Part shown: positions 16,034 to 24,915 of the stretch, piece by piece
Layout of the letters: every line of letters starts with the position of its first letter
How positions within the stretch are numbered: position 1 is the stretch's first letter
DNA from: Planctomicrobium sp051466335
Lineage (GTDB): Bacteria; Planctomycetota; Planctomycetia; Planctomycetales; Planctomycetaceae
Length of the DNA stretch: 64,000 bases
NCBI RefSeq assembly: GCF_051466335.1
Contig: NZ_CP195793.1
Coordinates: 3,658,001 to 3,722,000, forward strand
Direction of reading: 5' to 3'
Made by a program: the position numbers and the translations under genes
Notes under the pieces: model-generated
The model's input: only the letters and a program-made list of their open reading frames with translations
The model's database searches: none
Told to the model about the DNA's origin: nothing

Positions 16034-17636
16034 CGGAACCTCTGGATCTCTACTCGGCACTGACGGCTCAGGGAAACTTCAATTCGTCCCGCCCGCCGAT
16101 ATTCTGGAAGACCACATCACGAATTCTAACCCGCATCACCAGTATGCGTTGCAGTCGAGCTTGAATAGCCAGCTCGACGGTAAAGCCGATTTAATCGATG
16201 GCGTGATTCCATCGTCACAAATACCAGCCATCGCAATTTCGGAATTTCTAGGTGCTGTTGATGACGATGCTGCCATGTTGGAACTGGTCGGCCAACGCGG
16301 TGATTACTGCTACCGTAATGACCAGCAGGCGGCGTTCTGGTTGACAACTGACGAGCCAGCTGATGTTGAAAGCTGGCTGCAAGTTTCCTTACCAAGCGTC
16401 AGCGTGCAATCAGTAAACGGTCAAACTGGCGTAGTCAATCTGGGATCATCGGATGTCGGGGCAGCGCCAGCGTCGCATTCGCACACCATCTCCCAGATCA
16501 CCGATTGGGCATCCACGATCGCGGGCTATGCGCCACTTTCAGGGGCCACGTTCTCCGGGCCAGTGAAACTGGCGGCTGGCAATGGCTTCGAAGTCTACAA
16601 CACATCCGACGTCACGAACTATGAACGATTTTCCGCATCGTGGACCAGCAATCTGTTGAGTTTGCTGGTGGAATACGGTGGTTCAGGGGTTTCCCGCAGG
16701 CTGCGAATTGGTGCTGCCCGAACGGCCGGTTCAGCGAACAACGTCAATCAGACTCAATACGCTGCCAACCCCATCAGCAGCACCGTCGGATCGATTCACA
16801 CTTCGTGTGCTGGAAATGGTGCGGCGGGGCCGATGATTTCGAACTCAACGACGCTCACGGCAGCAAGCGGAATTCAGATTGGACAATATCTCGAAACGAG
16901 CGTGATGCAATCGGGGGCAGCAAGCTATCTCGGATACGTTTTCAACGTCTCTGAAACCTCGACCGGCAGCGGTTCGAAAGTGATTGCAGATTTTCAACTC
17001 GGTGGATCCAGTCTGTTCGCCGTTGAAAAGTCGCAAGTGACGTCGAGACTCCCGGTAGCAGTCAACAACAATTCCTTAGAACGACTCATCGCAAGATTTG
17101 CTAGCAACACCGCCTACTTCGGGACGTTTTACGATACCGGAGGAGTTGCTCGAACGACGGTGATCGGCACATCGACGAATGCAAACGCATCATCCATCGC
17201 CACGAATACAGGCCGTTCGATTTGGTTTTCTCCGTCCCCGGTTTCTGCTTCACGAGGGCTAATCGATTTTGCACTGAGTTCAGGAGCTTCCGGCCCATTG
17301 ATTTCGATGGGGGGAGTGACTTGTGATGGGAGTTCTGGAGTCGCTGTTCCGTTTACGATCAATCCCGTCATCAACCAAAGCGGGACAGCGGGCTATTCCG
17401 CGTTTCTGATCAATCCTTCGGAATCGGCGGTTGGTAGTGGTGTTAAGACGTTGCTGGATGTGCAGATCGGTGGATCATCGCGTTTTCGAGTCGACCGGGG
17501 CGGAAGCGTGGTTCTCGCGGAGATTGCGGAATCAGCTGCTCTACCTGGGGGACTGTTTCGCTCATCGACAGACAGCGGGCTGTTCTGGAAGGATGCTTCC
17601 GGAACCGTTTTCAAATTCAACATGACGGCCGTCTAG
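15972..17636 (+). CDS. Phage tail-fibre-like protein
   Basis: The GTG at 15972 with GGAG eight bases upstream is preferred over the ATG at 15837, whose first 45 residues look non-coding; this gives 554 residues. The segment VNGQTGVVNLGSSDVGAA followed by SHSHTISQITDW is typical of the collar/shaft domains of phage tail fibres, as is an earlier NSNPHHQYALQSSLNSQLDGK repeat-like stretch. The rest is low in charged residues, rich in Gly, Ser, Ala and Asn, and contains two copies of a unit of about 75 residues (16820-17040 and 17283-17512). Fibres trimerise and bind receptors. It may belong to a prophage remnant, a tailocin-like device or a domesticated surface fibre. Neighbouring core genes show no other phage functions. 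Confidence 0.75.
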   Translation: MSGYLPGILNGGFVFRGPRHDGTSGSLLGTDGSGKLQFVPPADILEDHITNSNPHHQYALQSSLNSQLDGKADLIDGVIPSSQIPAIAISEFLGAVDDDAAMLELVGQRGDYCYRNDQQAAFWLTTDEPADVESWLQVSLPSVSVQSVNGQTGVVNLGSSDVGAAPASHSHTISQITDWASTIAGYAPLSGATFSGPVKLAAGNGFEVYNTSDVTNYERFSASWTSNLLSLLVEYGGSGVSRRLRIGAARTAGSANNVNQTQYAANPISSTVGSIHTSCAGNGAAGPMISNSTTLTAASGIQIGQYLETSVMQSGAASYLGYVFNVSETSTGSGSKVIADFQLGGSSLFAVEKSQVTSRLPVAVNNNSLERLIARFASNTAYFGTFYDTGGVARTTVIGTSTNANASSIATNTGRSIWFSPSPVSASRGLIDFALSSGASGPLISMGGVTCDGSSGVAVPFTINPVINQSGTAGYSAFLINPSESAVGSGVKTLLDVQIGGSSRFRVDRGGSVVLAEIAESAALPGGLFRSSTDSGLFWKDASGTVFKFNMTAV

Positions 17637-17654
17637 GCTATGAAAGGAATCACC

Positions 17655-17822
17655 ATGAATCCCGATGAACTTCAGTTGCGGATCAAATTTCATGCGGAGC
17701 AGATGCAGCGGTTGCTGGAAGAACACGCAATTGTCAGAGAGTTTCAAACTCATGCCCGATGCCTGAGCCAATTCCAGCAAACTCTTCAGTTTCAGCACGT
17801 GACTGTTCCGCCAACTGAGTGA
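17655..17822 (+). CDS. Small helical protein in the tail-like island
   Basis: A 55-residue frame starting at the ATG at 17655, chosen because AAAGGA lies six bases upstream; an in-frame ATG at 17640 lacks a site. The product is Glu/Gln/His-rich and almost certainly a single long amphipathic helix (DELQLRIKFHAEQMQRLLEE). It begins 18 bases after the fibre stop. Small helical proteins between fibre and baseplate genes can be chaperones or adaptors in phage, but nothing proves this here. Confidence 0.55.
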   Translation: MNPDELQLRIKFHAEQMQRLLEEHAIVREFQTHARCLSQFQQTLQFQHVTVPPTE

Positions 17823-17884
17823 ATTCAAATAGGTTCCGAGAAAGGCTGCTCCAGCCCTCACGTCTTTAATCTCAAAGGGTCACA

Positions 17885-18604
17885 ATGCCCACTTCGATCG
17901 GGTTTTGGCATTTCACATCAGACGATCCCCTCAACCTCTCCCTGCATCCAGTCCAAGGAGGCCCGTTGCAAATCGAGGCCACAGTCGAACTCATTGAAGA
18001 AAATTCTGAATCCGTCCCAGGCTACTACTCGGCCACGCTCGCCACCTCAATTCAAGGCCCACTCCGCGCTCGTGTCCTGCGGGACGACGTTTTGATCTAC
18101 GATGGTTTTCTTTCCCCAACTGGAACCGCGAATTCATTCATCATCACCAGCGAATTCCCACGCAACCTTGAAGTGAGTTCATTTTCGCCAGCGGCCCTCG
18201 GACAACTCGCATCCCAGCGTATCCTGACTGTCTCAGCTCCGATGATGATTGGAAAGACGCTCTCAACACCTTTGATCCGAGGGGATTCCTACCTCGCAGA
18301 GCACGGACGAGCACTCGAGTTCTCCCGCAGCGATTTTCCAGACCTGCCCGCCGATTCCCAGGTGCGGCTCAGCGCAAAGAACGTTGATCAACCGGGCGTT
18401 TCGTTCCAGTTGGCCGGAACGATTCTTTCAGGGATCGAGACAAAGGTCGTTCGCTTCCAGCCGACTTCCGCACAATCGGCGACGTGGATCCCCGGAAAGT
18501 ATCGCTTCGATATTCAGGTCACATTTCCAGATGGAAACTCAGCCACGTTTGAAGGACCGAACTCGTTCCTGCATGTGATCCCAGACGTCACAGAAAACGT
18601 CTAA
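17885..18604 (+). CDS. Phage-baseplate-like beta-rich protein, unknown
   Basis: A 239-residue beta-rich protein with no signal peptide. The C-terminal half contains a pattern seen in phage tail/baseplate N-terminal domains: an IRGDSYLAEHGRALEF stretch, then DSQVRLSAKNVD and a closing GKYRFDIQVTFPDG. The N-terminal half looks like a second sandwich. It is the last gene of the island, 62 bases after the small helical protein, and converges on the Rieske gene with an 18-base gap. Its role could be to attach the fibre to a tail or to the cell surface. Homology is only suggestive. Confidence 0.55.
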   Translation: MPTSIGFWHFTSDDPLNLSLHPVQGGPLQIEATVELIEENSESVPGYYSATLATSIQGPLRARVLRDDVLIYDGFLSPTGTANSFIITSEFPRNLEVSSFSPAALGQLASQRILTVSAPMMIGKTLSTPLIRGDSYLAEHGRALEFSRSDFPDLPADSQVRLSAKNVDQPGVSFQLAGTILSGIETKVVRFQPTSAQSATWIPGKYRFDIQVTFPDGNSATFEGPNSFLHVIPDVTENV

Positions 18605-18622
18605 AGAAACTAGCAATTCACT

Positions 18623-18991
18623 CTACTTTTTCACTTCAGGTGGCACACCGACCAGGACGTCGTCTCCCTGAATCCGGATTGGGTACGTTCCCGCACGTAG
18701 TGGCGATTTCGGACTATCGAGCCACGTCCCGTTCTTGACACAAAATCGCCAGGCATGCCACGGGCAGGTCACCGCTCCATCTTCCACCCAACCGGCGGCA
18801 AGTGATGCGCCGGCGTGAGGGCAGGCATCATCAATTGCAAAGTATTCACCATCAGTGAAAAAAATGGCGATCATCTTGCCGTTAACCGGATAGGTTCTCC
18901 CCTCACCCTCGGGAATATCCCCCAGCTTGGCGACTGCAACAAATTCCGGGAGGTCAGGAAAGAGCGTATTCAGAACAGCACCCCTCGACAA
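18623..18991 (-). CDS. Rieske-type [2Fe-2S] ferredoxin
   Basis: A 122-residue soluble Rieske protein. The cluster-binding pair is complete: CPHAGASL (Cys, His) near residue 57 and CPWHAWRF (Cys, His) near residue 76. There is no membrane segment or signal peptide, so it resembles the ferredoxin components of ring-hydroxylating dioxygenases or the NirD small subunit rather than bc1 Rieske proteins. It donates electrons to an unidentified oxidoreductase. The start appears to be TTG at 18991; no in-frame ATG precedes the conserved region. It follows tsf on the same strand but lies beyond the tsf terminator. Confidence 0.88.
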   Translation of the reverse strand: MSRGAVLNTLFPDLPEFVAVAKLGDIPEGEGRTYPVNGKMIAIFFTDGEYFAIDDACPHAGASLAAGWVEDGAVTCPWHAWRFCVKNGTWLDSPKSPLRAGTYPIRIQGDDVLVGVPPEVKK

Positions 18992-19049
18992 AAATCCGTG
19001 AGTTGAGAGCGTTGCCCGCTTTCACTTGAGCACGGCGAATCGCAAAGCA

Positions 19050-19090
19050 AAAAAGAAACAAGGTCCATTTCCGTCGTCGAAAATGGACCT
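19050..19090 (-). terminator. Rho-independent terminator of tsf
   Basis: AGGTCCATTT (19061-19070) and AAATGGACCT (19081-19090) form a perfect 10-base-pair stem with a 10-base loop; on the minus strand it is followed by TGTTTCTTTTTTG. It lies 20 bases beyond the tsf stop. Confidence 0.9.
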
Positions 19091-19110
19091 CGTTTTAATG
19101 CCGACTCGAA

Positions 19111-19929
19111 TTATGTTCCGAGAACCAGAAGAGTGAACTTCTTGGCTTTCAGGCCGTTTTCAGCCAGGACCTGACGAACCGACTTGGTGTCGTCTTTCGC
19201 GAATGCCTGCTCGGTGAGAACACCAGCAACGTCGCGGTAGAAGACGCTCATACGGCCATCAACCATTTTCTCGATGATGGCTTCTGGCTTGCCAGTCGCA
19301 CGTGCTTCTTCACTGAGGCGATCACGTTCAGCTTTGACTGCCGCTGGATCGACTTCTTCAACCGTCGCGACAGTTGGCTTCAATGCAGCGATGTGCATTG
19401 CGACGTCGCGAAGAATCGCAGCGTCTTTCGGTGTGCCTTCTGCTTCGAACAACACTGCGGTCTTGCCGTCGTGGTGAACGTAAACGCCGACAGGTCCCGG
19501 TGCTTTCACAACGCGACCGATCACGATCTTCTCGCGAATCTTGTTGACGGTTGATTCGTACAGATCTTTGAGGCTGCCTTGAGCGAGCAACTCTTCGCCG
19601 TTCGCTGCACCTGGGCCGTTGATCACTTGCTGGAGCAAGGCGTTCCCGAGAACTGCAAGACTTTCGCTTCCAGCCACTGGAGCAGACTCACAGAGAACCT
19701 CAACAGCAACAGCCTGGCTGCCGTCTTCGGAGAAAGCGGTGAACACTTTTCCTTCGTTGGTGCTGTTCGCAGCGCGCTTGGCAATGACCTTGCCTACCTG
19801 CTCTTGCAGAATCTGGATCGCCCGATCTTCGTCACCGTTTGCTTCGACCAGCGCTTTTTTGCAGTCCATCATCGGCAAGTCGGTTTTTTCACGCAGTGCC
19901 TTCACGGCTGCAGCTGTCACTTCGGCCAT
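19111..19929 (-). CDS. tsf: Translation elongation factor Ts
   Basis: A 272-residue EF-Ts, the nucleotide-exchange factor that recycles EF-Tu-GDP. The N-terminal UBA-like domain with the EF-Tu-contacting TDLPMMDCKKAL is at residues 16-27, followed by the conserved KRAANSTNEGKV and the core domains with VYVHHDGKTAVLFE and MHIAALKP. Length is normal. In most bacteria tsf follows rpsB and precedes pyrH and frr; here there is no rpsB upstream and no pyrH, while frr lies 1.2 kb further upstream on the same strand. A terminator follows directly. Confidence 0.97.
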   Translation of the reverse strand: MAEVTAAAVKALREKTDLPMMDCKKALVEANGDEDRAIQILQEQVGKVIAKRAANSTNEGKVFTAFSEDGSQAVAVEVLCESAPVAGSESLAVLGNALLQQVINGPGAANGEELLAQGSLKDLYESTVNKIREKIVIGRVVKAPGPVGVYVHHDGKTAVLFEAEGTPKDAAILRDVAMHIAALKPTVATVEEVDPAAVKAERDRLSEEARATGKPEAIIEKMVDGRMSVFYRDVAGVLTEQAFAKDDTKSVRQVLAENGLKAKKFTLLVLGT

Positions 19930-20555
19930 CGCCGATTCTCCTCGTCAGATTGAATTCTTTCTTAGCAACCCGCTCGATCTTAGACCCCACGGTCTCGCAG
20001 GCAAAGAGTGAACATCTGTCCAGAAGCAGCGTTCGCCACCGCGGTTGCAATGCCTGAGGGTCTATTTTTGCGAAATCTGCTCACTAGGACAATAGTTGCG
20101 ACCAGCGAGTTCGCTCTTTGGGGAAATTGAAAAAATCCCCCGGTCCCGCCGGATAAATTCCGCAGGAAGTCCCCAAGTTCTCATAAAGATCCACTCAGAA
20201 TTCAGCCTGAACTTCGCATCAGCGGACCCAACTCTCGGCCAGACGCTACGGTTTATCACCACATCCGTTACCGGCGGCGACATTTAATCGGTCGGCAAAT
20301 CGACACTTGGCGAAATTCTATTTCTGAATTTGACGCCGGTCCGTATTCCGGTTCTGCCCTTCTCCCGCAGCGATTTCTGTGCAGAAGAGAATGTCCGATG
20401 CGAGAGCAGGGTCCCGCATACTCAGGCAACTCCCTGCACCGTCGCAGGACCACTCCGTCAAACAACGAGGCAACGATGCCCTGCGCTTTGCTTTTGAGGA
20501 GGGGCGGTTGTTGCACCAAGTCGTCCGGGAGGAGTTGGCCTCTGCCAGCGAGGAA
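19930..20555. other. Gene-poor interval upstream of tsf
   Basis: Only short overlapping frames without motifs are present on either strand. rpsB, the usual upstream neighbour of tsf, is not here. The last 100 bases before tsf must hold its promoter and leader. A GC-rich patch near 20260-20480 contains no coding pattern that I can support. Confidence 0.4.
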
Positions 20556-20858
20556 TCACATCATCGCATCGACTTTGACCGGTTCACGTCCATGAAACAT
20601 CGCTGACCGACTGGCTGCAACGCTCCCGGTGCTGTGAAAGACAAACCGAAGCCCGCAGCGGTCGCACTCAAGTTCCGTCCCGATCCGCCCCGCCTGCAAC
20701 AGAATGGCATCGATCTGGCGATTTCCGCACAGACCAATGGAGAGATTAATGGCCTGCTGACACTGGGGGCAAATGAGGGGAATGCCTCTTCCCTTGTTCA
20801 TGCGGTCTGAACCCGGCGAACCATCATGGCTGGTGTGAATCTTGAGATCTGTCAGCAT
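20556..20858 (-). CDS. Small zinc-ribbon protein, unknown
   Basis: A 100-residue frame (ATG at 20858; AGGG lies about eight bases upstream; the frame extends further but without features). Two CxxC pairs, CPQC near residue 30 and CDRC near residue 65, imply a zinc ribbon, and the second is followed by GLRFVFHSTG, a strand typical of such folds. The rest is polar. No neighbour explains it. It could be a small nucleic-acid-binding or regulatory protein. Confidence 0.45.
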   Translation of the reverse strand: MLTDLKIHTSHDGSPGSDRMNKGRGIPLICPQCQQAINLSIGLCGNRQIDAILLQAGRIGTELECDRCGLRFVFHSTGSVAASRSAMFHGREPVKVDAMM

Positions 20859-21043
20859 CGTGCGTGCCCTGTCAACGGTTGAAGACGTACGTCCTCTGTT
20901 ATCGAGGCAGCTATGACAACTAGGTGGCACACATAGAGAAGATTGGTCGAAGATTTTAAAAACGTCCGCAAAATCTTCGAGTCTCGGACGACGAGTGGTC
21001 GCTCGAATTGAGCACTCTCGGGATTTGGTAGAGGCAGCAATTT

Positions 21044-21083
21044 ACAAAAAAAGACGCGAGGCAAACCGATATGCCCCGCGTCT
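21044..21083 (-). terminator. Rho-independent terminator of frr
   Basis: AGACGCGAGGCA (21052-21063) pairs with TGCCCCGCGTCT (21072-21083) with one mismatch; on the minus strand the stem is followed by a run of seven T. It lies 24 bases beyond the frr stop. Confidence 0.88.
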
Positions 21084-21106
21084 CGTGTTCATGACAGAAA
21101 TGGAAA

Positions 21107-21673
21107 TCAGTCTTCCATGATTTCTTTTTCTTTGTCTTTGGCGAACTCGTTCACTTTGCCTTCAAACTTTTTGGTCAATTCCTGAACGTCGTTCTTTGCT
21201 GATTCGAGCTCATCTTCTGAAATCAGCTTTTCCTTTTCTGAAGTTTCAGCATGCTTATTCGCATCCCGACGAACGTTTCGAATCGAAACGCGCGCTTCCT
21301 CTGCGAACTTGCTGATACGGGTCGTCATTTCGCGACGACGCTCGGTTGAAAGCGGCGGAACATTGATACGGATCAGACGACCATCAGAGTTCGGAGCGAG
21401 TCCAGCATCGTTCGCCTGAATCGCCTTGATGATGTCATTCAAAGTCGACTGATCGAACGGACGAATTACGATCTGTTGTGGTTCTGGGCAACTTACGTTG
21501 GCCATTTGCTTGATCGGTGTCGGCGACCCGTAAAGGTTGACTCGGACAGAATCGACCAATCCTGGAGAAGCCCGCCCGGTACGGAGACCATGGAGTGCGT
21601 TGCGGAATACCTCCACAGCTTTTTCCATACGCTCTTCAGCGTCGAGCAGAATCTCATCAATTTGCATGGCCAT
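21107..21673 (-). CDS. frr: Ribosome recycling factor
   Basis: A 188-residue RRF, which with EF-G splits post-termination ribosomes. The two-domain hinge protein is recognised by GLRTGRASPGLVDSV (residues about 29-43), the LYGSPTPIKQMANVSCPE stretch, PFDQSTLNDIIKAIQ and the helix IRINVPPLSTERRREM. Length and motifs are normal. It is separated from tsf by a terminator and a small zinc-ribbon gene, and pyrH, its usual upstream partner, is missing; purM lies upstream on the same strand instead. Confidence 0.97.
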   Translation of the reverse strand: MAMQIDEILLDAEERMEKAVEVFRNALHGLRTGRASPGLVDSVRVNLYGSPTPIKQMANVSCPEPQQIVIRPFDQSTLNDIIKAIQANDAGLAPNSDGRLIRINVPPLSTERRREMTTRISKFAEEARVSIRNVRRDANKHAETSEKEKLISEDELESAKNDVQELTKKFEGKVNEFAKDKEKEIMED

Positions 21674-21880
21674 GTTGTGCGTTCCTCAGGGCAAATCCTT
21701 GACGTGTGAAGAGGATTAACGATATCGGACTAGAAAAGATTAGTGAAGAGATTTTCGGGCCTGCGATCTCGGATTGGACATCTTTATCCGCCCTTCCCTG
21801 CAGAAACGCAACCTCTTCTGTCAAAATCGGTTAAAACGAATCCTACACCACAGAATTTACTGCGGTTTTCGTGAATCCCA

Positions 21881-22930
21881 TTAGTTCAGATATTGAGCAG
21901 TGGTCTCGCCCGGCTGTACTTTACCGACAATGTGCGCCCGAAATCCACACTTCTCAACAATCGCCTGCACCGCTTCCACAGCGCTGGGACGCACTGCCGC
22001 GACCAGACCAATTCCCATATTGAACACGTGGTACATTTCTTCACGGTCCACTTCACCCAATTTCTGCAGCCACTGAAATAGCTGTGGCACCTGCCAAGCA
22101 CTTCGATCGATCGTCGCCTGAAGTCCAGCCGGAATCACACGGCCGGTGTTCTCAGCGAGTCCTCCTCCAGTGATGTGAGCGATCCCGTTGACCAGCCCCT
22201 TCATCCCTTCGCCGCGAAGCAGTTCCTGAACCACTTCCACGTAAATCCGTGTTGGAACCAGCAACGCGTCGGCGACAGTCATCCCCAGTTCAGGCACGTC
22301 CGCATTGATATCGAGCTTGGCGTGCCCGAAGACGACTTTGCGCACCAGGCTGTAACCATTCGAATGGAGCCCCGAAGACTCGATTCCAATCAGAACGTCC
22401 CCATCCTGAATCTTCTTGCCGTCTAGAATTTCGTCCTTCTCAACGACACCGACCGAGAAACCGGCCATGTCAAAGTCACCTTCTGAATAGAGGTCCGGCA
22501 TAATCGCCGTTTCACCACCGATCAGAGCGGATTTCGCCAACAGGCAGCCATCCGAAACCCCTTTTACCAATGCTGTGGTGAGGTCTGGGTTGTCTTTCCC
22601 GACGGCGACGTAGTCCAGAAAGAAGAGGGGTTCAGCCCCCAGACACAAACAATCGTTCACACACATGCCAACGAGATCGATGCCGATCGTATCGTAACGC
22701 CCCGCCATCAACGCGACTTTGATTTTCGTTCCGACACCATCAGTTCCGGAAACGAGCACGGGATCCCGGTATTTCCGGTTGTCGCCGTTCAGCTGGAACA
22801 AGCCGGCGAAGCCCCCCATCAACGGAAGTACCCGAGCAGTCTGGGTCCGCTGAATTAACGCAGGCAGCCTCCCCATTGCTTCTTCGTAGGACTCCAGGTC
22901 GACGCCCGCATCTTTGTATGAAATTGCCAT
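21881..22930 (-). CDS. purM: Phosphoribosylformylglycinamidine cyclo-ligase
   Basis: The ATG at 22930 gives 349 residues starting MAISYKDAGVDLESY, the standard PurM N-terminus; the frame extends 34 codons further but that part has no similarity. VLVSGTDGVGTKIKVA (ATP-binding), the IGIDLVGMCVNDCLCLGAEP stretch, SALIGGETAIMPDLY and GLHSNGYSLVRKV are all present. PurM closes the imidazole ring to form AIR in de novo purine synthesis, in the cytosol. No other pur gene is adjacent. Confidence 0.97.
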   Translation of the reverse strand: MAISYKDAGVDLESYEEAMGRLPALIQRTQTARVLPLMGGFAGLFQLNGDNRKYRDPVLVSGTDGVGTKIKVALMAGRYDTIGIDLVGMCVNDCLCLGAEPLFFLDYVAVGKDNPDLTTALVKGVSDGCLLAKSALIGGETAIMPDLYSEGDFDMAGFSVGVVEKDEILDGKKIQDGDVLIGIESSGLHSNGYSLVRKVVFGHAKLDINADVPELGMTVADALLVPTRIYVEVVQELLRGEGMKGLVNGIAHITGGGLAENTGRVIPAGLQATIDRSAWQVPQLFQWLQKLGEVDREEMYHVFNMGIGLVAAVRPSAVEAVQAIVEKCGFRAHIVGKVQPGETTAQYLN

Positions 22931-23349
22931 AATCAACGTGGTCCTGGAAAGTTCCCGATGGGGATGACTGATCTCGGCCGCTTCCGCACCGAATGGATCA
23001 GCGATAATTATTTTGTTCTCGTCAGGCCTCAATTTCGGGCCTGATCTGACCGGAAGTTAAATTCACTTCGACTAAAGAACAACTGTATCTGGAATTGCGG
23101 CCATTGACAGGAATCCGGCCCGCCAACTTTGGGAAGTCCTGCCGTTTGGTTTACTTCGGGCAGCCAAATCCCGGAGATCATTAGATTTCGGCCGGGAATT
23201 TCGTGCATCCGCCTCTCGATCTCTTTGCCGATTTTGATGCATGATTTACGATGCCGGTCTTCTGCGGCCATTTCGTTGGTCACCCAGGCGGAACTTCGAC
23301 TCCAACGTCAATTCCCGCAACCATTTCCGTAGCACTTGAGGACGCGTAG
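22931..23349. other. Intergenic region between purM and larA-like genes
   Basis: This divergent intergenic region must carry the promoters of purM (minus) and the LarA-like gene (plus). One 84-codon minus-strand frame starting at 23283 covers part of it but shows no motif or ribosome-binding site. I see no clear -10/-35 pair that I would commit to. Confidence 0.4.
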
Positions 23350-24648
23350 ATGCAATCCAGCGGCGAAGCCCTTATTTCGACACCGGACTCTTCCAGCTCC
23401 TCACATCCGATTCTCTCCGAACATGAAATTCGGGAATGGTTTTCGAGGAATCTCCCCGTCGAAGAATTTCGAGGGAAAAAGCTGTTGCTGATTATCCCGG
23501 ATGCAACCAGAACGGCCCCTCTTCCGTTGCTGTTCGACTGTATCTTCAAACAGCTACGACCAGTCGTTCAACAGCTTGACGTGATGGTGGCGTTGGGAAC
23601 TCATCCCCCGATGTCAGATGCGCAGATCTGTAAATTGCTGGGAATCAATCCCGAAGAACGAGAGCGATTATTCTTTCAAACGGAACTCATCAACCATGAG
23701 TGGGATAATCCAGAGGCGCTCACCCAGATTGGAATCCTGACCGAGGATGAGACGGCGGCCATCTCCAGTGGAATGCTCTCTCAGGTGGTCCCGGTCAAGA
23801 TCAACAAGCGGATTCTTGATTACGATACATTGCTCGTGCTGGGCCCTGTCTTCCCACACGAAGTGGTCGGATTTTCGGGAGGGAACAAATACTTCTTCCC
23901 CGGGATTTCTGGCCCGGAACTGCTGAACTTCTTCCATTGGCTGGGAGCACTGATCACCAATGCAGGGATCATCGGTGTGAAATCGACCCCCGTTCGAGAG
24001 ATCGTGAATGCAGCGGCCAAACTGATTCCACGGGAGCGAAAAGCGATCACGTTTGTCGTGTCGCCCGATGGCACCGCGCGTTTGCACGGCATTTTCTACA
24101 ACACTCCGGAGCAGGCCTGGAGCGACGCTGCCGATCTTTCCGGAAAGATTCACATCAAGCGAATGCCGAAGCCGTTTCACACCGTGCTTTCTTGCGCTCC
24201 GTTGATGTACGACGAACTTTGGGTGGCTGGCAAGTGTATGTACAAACTTGAACCAGTGGTCGCTGACGGCGGAGAGCTCATCATCTACGCACCACATATG
24301 CATGATATCTCAGTGACACATGGAGCCCTCATCAAGGAAATCGGCTACCACTGTCGCGATTACTTCGTGAAACAGTGGGATCGTTTTCGAGACTACCCCT
24401 GGGGAACTCTTGCACACTCGACCCACGTGCGCGGCGGCGGGACCTACGAAGACGGAATTGAACGTTGCCGCGTGAAAGTGACACTCGCCTCTGGAATTCC
24501 TCCAGAAGTTTGCGCACAGATCAATCTCGGTTACAGAGACCCAGCGACGATCAATGTCGAAGATTTCGCCAATCGCGAGGATGAAGGAATTCTCCTTGTT
24601 CGCAAAGCTGGCGAGCAGCTTTACCGACTCGAAGAGGCGCAGGATTGA
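23350..24648 (+). CDS. LarA-family nickel-pincer enzyme (lactate racemase-like)
   Basis: A 432-residue LarA homologue. Conserved nucleotide/nickel ligands can be placed: Arg54 in DATRTAP, His85 in GTHPPMSD, His170 and Lys180 in FPHEVVGFSGGNK, and His196 in FFHWLG. The His-to-Lys spacing of 10 and Lys-to-His spacing of 16 equal those of the Lactobacillus plantarum enzyme (His174, Lys184, His200), where the Lys holds the pyridinium-dithiocarboxylate nickel cofactor covalently. It should racemise or epimerise a 2-hydroxy acid in the cytosol; substrate unknown, since the family includes many non-lactate enzymes. The cofactor genes larB, larC and larE are not in the window. Confidence 0.88.
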   Translation: MQSSGEALISTPDSSSSSHPILSEHEIREWFSRNLPVEEFRGKKLLLIIPDATRTAPLPLLFDCIFKQLRPVVQQLDVMVALGTHPPMSDAQICKLLGINPEERERLFFQTELINHEWDNPEALTQIGILTEDETAAISSGMLSQVVPVKINKRILDYDTLLVLGPVFPHEVVGFSGGNKYFFPGISGPELLNFFHWLGALITNAGIIGVKSTPVREIVNAAAKLIPRERKAITFVVSPDGTARLHGIFYNTPEQAWSDAADLSGKIHIKRMPKPFHTVLSCAPLMYDELWVAGKCMYKLEPVVADGGELIIYAPHMHDISVTHGALIKEIGYHCRDYFVKQWDRFRDYPWGTLAHSTHVRGGGTYEDGIERCRVKVTLASGIPPEVCAQINLGYRDPATINVEDFANREDEGILLVRKAGEQLYRLEEAQD

Positions 24649-24771
24649 ATCGGCCTTCGGTAAAGCCAACGTTGATTCCCAATTCCTGACACACCATACG
24701 CTGTAGAGCAGGCATATCAACGCATGTTTACTTCTGTCGTTGTGGAGCAGTCTTCATGATCCGGAATGTTT

Positions 24772-24799
24772 TTTGAAATTCATGTAAAAACGTTTCAAA
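24772..24799. repeat. Inverted repeat upstream of proline dehydrogenase gene
   Basis: TTTGAAA at 24772-24778 and TTTCAAA at 24793-24799 form a spaced inverted repeat about 120 bases before the proline dehydrogenase start. It could be an operator or the foot of a weak hairpin. No T-tract follows. Confidence 0.35.
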
Positions 24800-24915
24800 T
24801 CTCGTTGCAGTTTTCAGAAAATTAGCGGGTACCATGACGGTAGAATGCCTGGTCCCAAGGTGACGTGGACCGGTCAACTTCTCTCCTGCTTCTCCCTATT
24901 CAAAATTATTTCAAG

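Noticed and set aside
23668..24303. 211-codon minus-strand ORF inside the LarA-like gene
   Set aside because: Shadow frame of a gene whose cofactor ligands and motifs are all present on the plus strand.
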